Source: Sanguinoderma infundibulare (lineage: Eukaryota > Basidiomycota > Agaricomycetes > Polyporales > Polyporaceae). Taken from it: a DNA stretch of 64,000 nt. The notes under the pieces are model-generated. The model ran no database searches. It saw only the letters and a program-made list of their open reading frames with translations, and was not told the DNA's origin. Position numbers and translations under genes: made by a program. Location: positions 3,658,001 through 3,722,000 of the forward strand of contig JAVLRN010000001.1 of assembly GCA_032821775.1 (NCBI GenBank). The letters run 5' to 3'. Below are positions 1-9,796 of the stretch, piece after piece (positions within the stretch are counted from its first letter, which is position 1; every line of letters starts with the position of its first letter).

Positions 1-44
1 CCCACTTTCCATCCCGCCATCCGCCCCTCTGGTCTCGGTCTGTC

Positions 45-2144
45 ATGGGCCGCCTTACTGGACGGTTGTTTGTATTCTTCACGACGTGTCTCATCTGCTT
101 CATCGCCTACTCGGCCCAAATATTCGTCATCTGGCCATGGTACGGCCGGGAGCTCTCGATTGAGCTGCTGGAACTCCTGTTGCCATTCAAGTGAGTCCGA
201 GGACCGCTCAGGATGTCTAGGCCTAACTCCGAGGCGACAGTGTTCTGGTGGCCTTGCTGTTGTGGAATTACCGTCTATGTGTTATTACCGATCCGGGAGG
301 TGTTCCGCCGACTTGGGTGGGTTCTTAAACTCTCGGCAACGTGGTCGACTTTAAACGAGTTTCCAGAGACCAGACGTGAACGATGCGGACGGATATGAGG
401 TCAAGAAATTGACCAGAGGGCCGCGGTACTGCCGGACATGCGAGAACTACAAGCCGCCTCGGGCACACCATTGTAGGCAATGTAAACGGTGCGTTCAGCT
501 TCGCTAATCCGCTGTCCATTACTCACAGATGCTATCAGATGCGTTCTGAGAATGGGTACGAGTTATTCTCCCCGGGTTCGCTTGCGAACTAAGCGTCAGA
601 TGCAGACCACCATTGTCCTTGGGTGAACAACTGCGTCGGTCATTACAACGTCGGACATTTTATCCGCTTCCTCTTCTACGTCGACTTCGCATGCACATAC
701 CATTTCACCATGCTCACAAAACGCGTGCTGTATAGTACCACCTACTGGGTAAGCTTTGTTGCAATAGATTCGACCTAGTTATCCTTCATGACACGCGTCC
801 AGGAAGAGCCAAGCGGGCGTGAGCTCATATTCATCGTCCTAAACTACGCAACGTGCATCCCCGTGCTTCTCGCGGTCGGCATCTTCAGGTGACGTGCTCA
901 GCTTTATGTCTTTTCCATCCGCTGATTTCTTGCACCCCAGCCTATACCACTTCTACGCCGTATACAGCAATACCACAACCATCGAGGGGTGGGAGAAAGA
1001 CAAAGTCGCGACGCTAATCCGCCGTGGGAGGATACGCGAGGTACGCCCCCCGTCCCGCATCCACTGAAGTTTTACTCACATTCGTATCCCCCCAGATTAA
1101 GTTCCCCTACGTGAGTCTGAGTTTGAGTCTACCCGGCATACAACTTCTTCCGGTGTTCTAACCCTCCACCGGCTGCCTATAGAACTTGGGCGTGCGCCGT
1201 AACTTTGACAGCGTCCTCGGCTCTAACCCTCTCCTCTGGTGCTGGCCCAGCGCCCCGCCCGGAAACGGCCTCAAGTACCCGCTCGCCGACGGAGATGGTA
1301 AGTGGAATGAGTTCACGATGCGAAGGCCTGGGGGCGCGGACGGTGAGGACGACGCGTACGGCGTCGACGGCGACTATTTGCCCGAACCCTGACACGCACA
1401 CGACTCCAACACACCATAACGCGCGACACGAAAACGACACGACGACACACGATGCAGGTGTGCGACCTCCCCGAATCGCGCTCACGATGTAAGCACTCAT
1501 CCGCCACTCGCCGTAGCGCTACCGCTTCCTCGCGTCCCCCTCCTTCTGGGTCTTTTCCCCCTTTCTCCCTTCTAACCCCCAGCGAATACGCACGCTCACC
1601 CGCCCTACGTACAGACGAGGAGGGCGAGCCGTGGCCGCCCCAGGACCCCGACCGTTACATATACCCCGAGGACGACCCGGACCACAAGTTCGAGCTCCCC
1701 GCCTCGCCCTGGACGTACGAGAACGGCATGCTCAACCCCGGTCTCCGCCCGACAACGACGCGCCGGCGCACAGCGGGCTCCGCCCGCGCCAAGGCGGCCG
1801 AGGGCCCTTACGCCTCCGTCCCGCCCTACCACCCCGACTACCACCGGCAAGCGAGCCACGAGACGTACCCGGCCGACTCCTCGTCCGAAGACGACGACGC
1901 CGAGTACGCGCACCCGGGTCGCCCGCGCGAGTTCGTCAGGCAGGGCTCGGAGGGGTACGAGGTGAGGCCGATTGACAGGGAGGAGCTGCTCCGGCGGTAT
2001 GTCGAGGACCGGACGACGGAGCCCGGGCGATACCACAGGTACGTGCCGGACCCGCCCAGCGAGCCTGAGAGCGGGGCAGAGGCCGAGGACGAGTGGATTC
2101 CTTTGGTAGAGGAGCGTGAGCAATTAAGGACGACGAGCGCATAG
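45..2144 (+). CDS. PFA4: Palmitoyltransferase, PFA4 type (DHHC family)
   Basis: Multi-exon S-palmitoyltransferase of the ER/Golgi membrane; yeast Pfa4 acylates the chitin synthase Chs3. The start ATG opens a hydrophobic first segment ([20 protein letters not shown]). The cysteine-rich domain follows, with [25 protein letters not shown], then [15 protein letters not shown], containing the catalytic DHHC. Further membrane segments and the family's [18 protein letters not shown] and [20 protein letters not shown] stretches come next. The C-terminus (about 190 residues from 1583) is acidic and low-complexity. At least ten exons are needed, two of them tiny: 539-555 (17 nt) and 1096-1110 (15 nt). 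A short exon at about 1458-1488 is the least certain junction. It has no obvious functional link to the convergent bromodomain gene. Confidence 0.9.
539..555 (+). other. PFA4: 17-nt mini-exon of PFA4
   Basis: Bounded by CAG on the left and GTACG on the right. It completes the last Arg codon of the CRQCKR segment and encodes CVLRM, leaving one base of the Asp codon of DHHC. The downstream acceptor must be the second of two close AGs to give RMDHHCPW without two extra residues. Confidence 0.75.
1096..1110 (+). other. PFA4: 15-nt mini-exon of PFA4
   Basis: Encodes IKFPY between a CAG acceptor and a GTGAGT donor. It joins RRGRIRE to NLGVRRNFD, which is the order seen in PFA4 proteins. Confidence 0.75.
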
Positions 2145-2445
2145 GGTTACGCCCAAGTACTCGCGGGCACCGGTTGCCGCACACTACCGCACCATCATCA
2201 CTTACTTTATAGATGGGCTTAGGACACGCAATTACCCATTCGATATGTACCGCAGACTACACGGACTTCCAGATTTATTACCGCCATATAGGATAGTATC
2301 ACAGCATCTGTACACGGAGTCAATCGACGCAGGTTACAAGAGACGAGGATAGCGTAGTGACTCCACACAACAAACACACAAAACAAAGACCAGAGCTCCG
2401 CTGTCCACCCGACGCGGAATCCAAGAGGCGCAGAGAGTGCGGTAA
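2145..2445. other. Intergenic, convergent gene ends
   Basis: Lies between the stop codons of PFA4 and the Rsc4-like gene, so it should hold both 3' UTRs. It contains an AT-richer patch around 2260-2300. I see no gene or repeat here. Confidence 0.5.
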
Positions 2446-4858
2446 TCAATATGCAACCTTGTCCAAGAAAACCTTCCACACCATCCCGCCCTTCTCGCCG
2501 ACCTCCAGCACGTTCAGGCCCGGAAGAACGGGCGTCTCCCACGTTCCCCCGTCGGTCCCTGTGAGAGCGGTGCCGTTGAGCTTGACCTGGATGCGTCCGG
2601 GCTGGCTGTCGGACCCTTTCCCCTTCCCCTTCTTCGCGTTCCTCGTCACTCGGGCCCGCTTCCGAGGCGACCCGCCTCGACCCTTGCGCTTCGCGGGAGA
2701 GGCGGGCTCCTCTTCCTCCTCTTCTTCCTCCTCCTCTTCCTCCTCCTGCCGCATACGCACGTCCTCGTCGCTCTCCTCGTGCTCGTGGCGGTCGAGAAAC
2801 GCGACGTGCGAGAGCACGATGCTGGCCTCGGCATCGTCGAGGCGCATGGCCCACGTCCTGACGCCGTCCGAGTGGTCGAGGATGAGCCGCCGACAGGGAG
2901 GCAGCGTCGTGACCACGGCGTGCCTCAGCGGGTGTGCGTATTGATTGACGGTCGGCGAGGCACGCGCCGGAGCAACAATAGCAGGAGCAGCGGCGGCCGG
3001 GGCAGGGGCAGGAGCAGGGGCGGGAGCGATGGGAACAGGCACTGCAGGAGACTTCGAAGGGGCCTTGGGAGGAGCCGGGGCCAGAATAGGCTGGTATGTA
3101 GTGTTCGGACGGTTTGCGGCAGCGCCGTTGCTCGTAGCCCCGTGCGAGAAGCCAGGTGGCTGAGAGGAACCTGCGCTAGCCTGCTTCTGTACCTGCGATA
3201 CGACGGGTAATGGAGGGGCCGGAGCAATCGCGGGTGTGCGTGGCACATTCGAGGAAGACGAAGCTTGAGAAGAGACTGCCCGGACGGGCGGAGGCGCGGG
3301 TGTCGGGGGGACGGTTGGCGTGATAGATGGGGACTTGGCGGTGATTGTTGGCGGACGCGGCGACGGCCCCGCAGGGGCTGGTTTGACATCCTGCTTTGTT
3401 TGTGCTTGGTGAGTCGAGGAAGACGCTACGTGAGAACGACCAACAACGATCGAGTTCGAGGACGGAAGCGAAGAGGCGGGAGCGGCGATAGGTTGCGCAG
3501 GGGCAGGGGCTTGTGGCAATTTGAGCTTGATCTTGGTCGGGTGTTCACCAGCATTGGCATATGCAGGTATTGTAAATGGTTCAGGGAGATCGGACATCGA
3601 TTTCCTGAAGTACTCCTGTAAAGCGAAAGACAGGTTGGATGGAAACATCGTGCAGTATATGCGCGAAAACGTACTCGTAATGCTACCGCATCTTCCCAGA
3701 TCTGAGTGTGCTCCTGGTTAAACTCGAGTGCATTCGAGAAGACGAGCTCGACGTCGTTCGTAAAGTCGATCGGCTTGTGGTATTCCTTCCGTTTCAACTT
3801 TTTCTGATAACCGGGTCTCACGAGTCTGAGGGGATAGCAATGCAATAAAGTGCTTACGAAGATGTTTTCTAAACATTGAGGCTTCTTGATGATGGTGTAG
3901 TATATGGGCCACAGTTTGCGGCTAGGAAGCTCCATGAATTCGGTCGAGAGTACGCGACCCCTGGAAAAGCATCGTCAAACGTTTGCCATGCAGGAGAGCC
4001 AGAGGAACACGCACGTATCATCTGTCTTATCCACCAGCTTCTGCAGTCGGGTCTTCAGTAGACGAGATAGATTTGGAGTTTTCTTCTTCTTGTCCCCACC
4101 GTCGTCGTCCGACCCCTCGCCATCGTGATGGTCTTCATCCCTTCCAGTAATGCGATTGTATTCCTTCGTGGTGAGTTTCTGTCGGTAGTAAAGGATCGTG
4201 AGCCATGGGTGGCATTGGAGGGATAAGACACAGGCAGACAGTGCAGTAACAGACAGGACTCACATGGAGGAACTTCGCATCCTTGAATATCTGGCTTTCC
4301 TTCATGTTGTATCGTTTGGCGTTGCGGAAGCATGTCTCGAAATCCTGTCGGACGGCGTCAAGCGTGGGGTACTCGTGTGCTTCGAGCTTTGACTTGATGT
4401 CGTCGAGGGCTATGGGCCGTTTGATCTGGATGTAGTAGTCCGGGTATTGTCGTTTCGAGGGAAGCCGCATGAACGGGAAAGAGGCGATTTGACCTCTGAG
4501 CGGGTGTGGGGAGTCATGAGGGTAGGCGCGGGGATGGTGATGGCGGTAAGAGTGCAAGAAAGGGACGTTAGAGTCATGCGAGATGCTACGGAACCACCAC
4601 GCACTCCTTGTTGACTGCCTCCTTCACCGTCTGCCAGAGCTGCAGCCCCTTCTCCCTGACCTCCGCCTTGTCCTCGACCACCGCTCCTGCATTCTCGGTG
4701 CCTGCCCCGGAGTCTCCGTTGGTCGTGTGGCCGTCGGCGTCATGCTTGCGCTCTGGGCTTGTGCTACTCGTGGCCGGTGCCTCCTTCCGACGTTTGGCGC
4801 GCGGTGCGTCGATGTCCACCCCTCCCGCGGCAATGCTCCTGGCCTCCCTCTTCGACAT
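2446..4858 (-). CDS. Tandem bromodomain protein, RSC subunit Rsc4-like
   Basis: Chromatin-remodelling (RSC-type) subunit candidate that would read acetylated histone tails in the nucleus. The N-terminus (MSKREARSIAA) is basic with an NLS-like AKRRK. Bromodomain 1 runs from LWQTVKEAVNKE through PDYYIQIKRPIALDDIKSKL and keeps the acetyl-lysine Asn in RNAKRYN. Bromodomain 2 (SRKLWPIYYTIIKKPQCLENIF, then KPIDFTNDVELVFSNALEFN) also keeps its Asn. A long Pro/Ala-rich linker follows, then a conserved-looking C-terminus with a 13-14 residue poly-Glu run (bases 2710-2750), a basic KRKGRGG patch and a final folded segment ending WKVFLDKVAY. Two bromodomains plus a conserved tail match Rsc4 rather than Rsc1/2, which carry BAH domains. 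Start chosen as the ATG nearest the acidic/basic N-terminus. Splice sites around 3.65-4.3 kb are inferred. Confidence 0.8.
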
Positions 4859-5188
4859 CGTATCGGTGCTGCAACAACGCGAGAATGCTTGCTGTCCAAG
4901 TTTAATGCGGGTAGCGGTGACCACAATGCGCGATATTGCCAGAGACGGCTGCCTGAGTTCGGGCCACCGTTGGTCCCAACCGCTCCCATTAAACGGGGTC
5001 ACGTGACTCGACCCTGACTCTAACGGTACACGCCGCTTCCAAGTCTGCCATCCCCCTCGTCCAGCCATGCCTCGGTGTAAAGCGGTACAATTACGCTTCA
5101 TTCGCTCATTATATACGTTACAGTAGTATTTAATGCTACAAAGATATTCATAATCATCACCTCCAAGTCGGTTTCCCCAACAACTTGA
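4859..5188. promoter_or_regulatory. Upstream region of the Rsc4-like gene
   Basis: Gap between the Rsc4-like start and the end of the downstream-oriented P450 gene, both on the minus strand. It should contain the Rsc4-like promoter and the P450 3' UTR. The part at 5100-5170 is AT-rich. No clear TATA box was identified. Confidence 0.35.
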
Positions 5189-7507
5189 CTACAACCCGTG
5201 CAGATGCTCCCGTCGCCTGACCATGACCGGCAATGGCGGTCGGCTCAGGATGAAGTAGTTCAGCATGCTGTTCTCGTATTCGACTGGGTCGAAGCTCTCG
5301 TCCAGAGCTAGCTCAAGCTCCTGCATGATCGCCGTCACCACCATGCGCAACTCCTGCATGGCGAGGGCCTTGCCCGGGCAATTGGCCGGTCCAAACGAGA
5401 ACGGCACGAACGCAGCCGTGTTGTGCACCAGCTTCATCCCGATCACGCTCTTCTCCCCGGTCGTTGCGTGGATCCATCGCTCCGGCCAGAAGCTGTCGGG
5501 AAGAGGGGAGAAGTTGCGACCGTCCCGGTGAATGCTGTAAACGTGCACCGTCGTGATCGTGCCCTCTGGAAGGTAGCTGAGGCCGCGCATACCGTCAGTA
5601 ATGATGTCACGACTGAAGACGAGCACAGTGGAAGACGCTGACCTGTCCTCCAGTATCCTTCCCCCGCTGCCGATCGGTACCATACGCTGGCTTCCGTCGC
5701 TTACAGGTGGGAAGAGACGCATCGCCTCGTTGCTATTATATTCATAGTCAGCAGGCGTCATTTATGGCCAGGCCGCCCGAAAAAACGTACATGACTGCGT
5801 TCAAGTACGGCATATCCGCATGATGCTTCGTATTCAGAGGATCTTCTCCAGCCGGGTAATAGGAATCAACTTCCGCGCGCAATCGGACGAACGCTTCCGG
5901 GTGGGTAAGCAGACAATAGAAGATGCTCGAGAGCACGCTCGAGGTCGTATCTGAGCCCGCCACGATGGCCAAGGTCCCATCAGCTATGACCTCAGAGAGG
6001 GGTGGCGTAGGTTCCGCGCCGTCCTCGTTGTTCTGAACGGCGCTCCGTCAAAAAAAATCCGACACCAAGCGAACTAGCGGTAAAATACTCACCAGGTAGT
6101 AAAACAAATCTTTCCGGCTCGTCTTCCCCAGTTTGACACGGTCCTCGGTGCGCTGGATGCAGAACTTGCGCATCTCCTTCATTTTCGCTCCGAGGCCAGG
6201 GAACGTGCGGATGTAGTCTGCCAACCACGGGAGATGGCCGAACGTGTCCGAGTTCCTGTTCACCATAGCGTCAGCCCCGATACGGTGTGCGAGAACGTGA
6301 CCGAGTGGGGGACCCACACAAGGCCGATCTCCAGCAAGGGCCAGATGCTGCCCTCATCCCCGTTAAGCATCATCTCGGACCCACCGCCGAACCTAGACGA
6401 CCGTGGTAAAAACCCGTCAGCACCCCAATATGCGCAATCGGCTTTCCCGAGGCCGCGCGGTACTCACGCCATGTCGCTCATCAGGTCGTACCTGTCAAAC
6501 TCGCTCGTCAGCAGCACGTTCCTCTCGTATAACCTCAGCCGACGTTGGCAGGCGGTGTGCCAATGTCCGCGCCAAGCGAGCAAGCGAGTGCACACTCACG
6601 AAAACCAGCTGAACCATTTCGAGAGGTTCGTCGCGCCCTTTGCGCCAGAGGCCCGGCTCTCGCAGGCGTCGGAGAGACGGCTGACCAGCTGCCCGGCGCG
6701 GTTCACGACGAACGGCTCCAAGTCCTTCAGGCTCGCCACGTTCAGGGCGCGGTTCCACGGCTTCCTGCGACGCAGGTGCTCCTTCGGGTCGGTGATGGCG
6801 ATAAGCGGATGCACGCTCTGGGTCGCCGTCCGCGCTTCCCATTCTGGGCCACCGTGGACAGGCATCAGCATGGCTACATCACTCCGTGGAAGCAGCGGGT
6901 GTGCACTCACGCGGGCCCTTGTGTAAGCCCGAAGTTCCCATGAAGGGTTGGATGGCCCCGGCATTATTTATCGACACCTCGTTCGGTCCTGCGACACCGG
7001 TCGGATGCTTTGCGTGAGCGCATGGGAGACGGGCTTGACCGATGAAGTCACTCACCGACCCGAACGATGTCCCCGTACAATTGGTGCAGTTCCCGGATGT
7101 AGATGTGACGCCTGCCTTCCCGCGAGATCCAAGCCATGGGCAGCTTGGACAGTCTCAGGGAGAGCGGGCCGGGGTAGCGTGCCAGTGGGTGCCATGGCGA
7201 GAGACGGTAGAAACCGATCGAGCACGCAAGCGTGAGCCAAAACGTCGAAAAAGCCACCGAGACTGCCTGGACGGCCGGAAGGTGATCGAGGAGTAGCAGA
7301 CTGAGGAAAGAAGGTGCGACAACGAGCAGCAGGGCGTGCGTCGCCACGCGCTGTGGTTCATAGTGTTTGAAGACGAAGTGCACGATCTAGATCACATCCC
7401 GCGGTCCGTCAGCACAGCACGAGGAAAGCCTGGTTCAGAATGAAACTGACCAATGCGACGCCGACGACGGTCAACAGTGCGTGCTGGGCGGACAGATGAG
7501 GGATCAT
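5189..7507 (-). CDS. Cytochrome P450 monooxygenase
   Basis: Membrane-bound haem-thiolate monooxygenase; substrate unknown. The N-terminus from ATG 7507 (MIPHLSAQHALL) and the next exon form two hydrophobic stretches, then the proline-rich hinge RYPGPLSLRLSKLP. The I-helix carries the oxygen-activation motif AGSDTTSS. The ExxR helix spans an exon border at NEAMRLFPPV. The haem loop FSFGPANCPGKALAM carries the cysteine ligand. The protein ends VMVRRREHLHGL. At least six introns are needed. The start depends on a 34-nt intron at 7387-7420; without it there is no ATG at the N-terminus of the second exon. Length and motifs fit a full-length basidiomycete P450 and nothing looks broken. The P450 family cannot be named from motifs alone. 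Confidence 0.87.
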
Positions 7508-9796
7508 CTTGATAGTAGCAGTCGTGTTAGCTGGCAGGATCTGGTCCGTCCGGATGGCTTTTATGCTTGCTGCCTAAACCCCCTGTCTCGGGGCGCTTCC
7601 AGGCTATCCGAGCCCGCGCCGCGGAACGGACATTCGGTTATCAAGATGGGTACCTGCGATCGTTTATGCAGTCGGAAACAAAACACAATGCCGAAGGTGA
7701 CGTCCTGCCCGGAGAAGACCCTACCTGGGCCTGCGCCAATAGAAATACGACCCTCAGACTAACCGCCCAAGGGAAGTCCTACTGCTATCCGACAGCTCAT
7801 GACCCAGGGACCGAGCGCGAGCGGCTCGCCAGCTGGTGCGCCAGAACGACGCCCGGTGCCCCTGGCTATACGAGCGGCCCACGACGCAGAAGGCACGCTG
7901 CCGAAGTTGACACGACCCAGCGGCCACGCCTGACCAATGCGCAGCCGTTTTTCTCGGGCAGAACAACAGGTCGGGCACCAACACGACTGCCACACGGGAC
8001 CACTGATGCAGCGTCTCTCCACGCGCCACGCTTCCATGCCGCTGTCTTGGACCCGGTGACTTTCTGTCCTCGCCTTCCGGAGAACGGCAACGCGTCAAGA
8101 AAATTGACCGGTGGAGGAAGGCCCCAGAGTAAGTATGGCTTCGTTGGGGGACTCGCTGCGGCTGTAAGATTACAGCCTTCGTCCTGACAGAACTCTCCTA
8201 AGTGGCCGGACATTCGGACGAAGAGAGCTCGGCTACCTACCTTGGCGGCCGCCCGTCTCTTCATTCAAGATCCGTTTCGCGATAGGCCCTGGTATTTCGG
8301 AGGACTAAAAGCAGAGTAATTGCGCTCCTGCTAGGCCATTCTCGCCTTCCTCGCAAGTCCGAGCAGAGTCCGAGAGACTTCGAGTCCGAGTCGGTGAGGT
8401 TCCATCTGATAAGATAGTGGCCTAGTCGCAACACGGTTTCTCGCGTCGCTCGGAGGCCCCAGGCTAATTTTTAGCAGGCTAGCATCGATGCTTCTGGCCG
8501 CCCATTCATCCGGAGCTTGTGGGAGAAAAGTCGCCGGACGGGTGCCTACGGGTGCGCGCATTCGATCTTCGGAGAAGTCGCGATAGGCGCCATGAGGTAA
8601 CGTACATGTCACTGGCCAGATCTTCCGCTCGGTGCGCAACAACGCGTGCTCCAGTGCGGATTTTACGAGGCACCGCCGATCTACAACGGTGCCTCGTTCG
8701 GCCCCTGCCAGACGCAAACCGAGGAAAGTCACGTAAGGTCCTGTGAGCACACGATGCGGCAAGAGCGGGGTAAGCTTTGCGCCACCAGAAGGGTTCTGCT
8801 CACCTCGTGTGTGGGTGACTGGGAACGTTCCCCAGCCGGGACAACCCCTTTGGCGGGCCACCGACCTAAGTGGCTCGAGCGGATCACCCTCGGCATCCTC
8901 ACCCGTGCCTCAAGGCGCACGAGCGGTGCGAGGAGATCACCTTCATTCGTACCTTGCATAACCGCAATCGAGTCACGTCCCGAGTGAAACGCTGCGCATA
9001 GACACCGGTCGACCGAGGGCATTAGAGCGTATCCCCGGTTCCCAAAAGCATACCCTTGACTTCGAACCGCTCTTCCGTTCCACCGTGCCGAGTCCGAGTG
9101 CGATATTCTGTTGGACGCAGCACCGCTTGGCAAGCTCCAATGTCGAGCGCGACGCCGATCCTAGATGGGGTTAGTTATGCGCAGAACCAGCTAAGCGTGA
9201 TGCACAGGCGGTCGCCACACACACACGAATACACATACGGCGTCCCAGTCGAGTCCGAGTGATGGCAATGACGTGAACGTTTGCAGGGTCGCACAGCCGA
9301 TTTGACGTCCTTTTGGCGTAGGCATTGAGAGCGGCGCTTTATCGACCCCAACACTGAACGCTCCCTTTCCTTGTAAGCTTTCAGGTCTTGCAAATACGCT
9401 CGGGATCGAACGCCCTCAACCTTCTCCTCGCCGACCGACAACAACGCCACATGTGTCGGGCTGACGAATGATATCTCGGTGACTTCATGATCACCGAAAC
9501 ACTCGATAATGTTCGGGCCTCGGCATGCACGAGCGGACGCCAGTGATCACCGAGGCAGTCGTACACGTAACACCTCGCAGCCGTCCACGACGCACACGGA
9601 CCCGAACGTCAGCAGCGGTTTTCTGCGAATAGAAGACCATGAGCGTAGCACATCAACAACCAGCTACTGGATTCGGATAAATAAACAAAGATCGTACCGA
9701 CAGCCTGTGGTATTACAGACAATCATCAACTCTATTCTACATCCCCCATGTCGCAAACACGGATGGAAGATGACAACCATGACTTGAATACATTCT
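7508..9796. other. Long gene-poor stretch
   Basis: About 2.3 kb between two minus-strand genes. Open frames exist on both strands, which is expected at this GC content. None shows a recognisable domain, a plausible chain of splice sites or a hydrophobic leader. The 10-mer GAGTCCGAGT occurs near 8378, 9091 and 9251. I found no terminal repeats, reverse-transcriptase motif or tRNA. Confidence 0.4.

Noticed and set aside
1605..2123. Long minus-strand frame opposite the PFA4 C-terminus
   Set aside because: Shadow of a very GC-rich exon; PFA4 motifs are continuous on the plus strand.
2700..2755. TCC/TTC microsatellite-like run
   Set aside because: It is the poly-Glu codon run of the Rsc4-like protein, not a separate repeat element.
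7567..8187. 206-codon plus-strand open frame
   Set aside because: No ATG-supported structure, no family resemblance, Arg/Thr/Pro-rich composition typical of random GC-rich frames.
8331..8861. 176-codon minus-strand open frame
   Set aside because: Overlaps equally open frames on the other strand and shows no motif or splice context.
8370..9262. GAGTCCGAGT repeated three times
   Set aside because: Only ten bases, irregular spacing and common composition; not enough to call an element.
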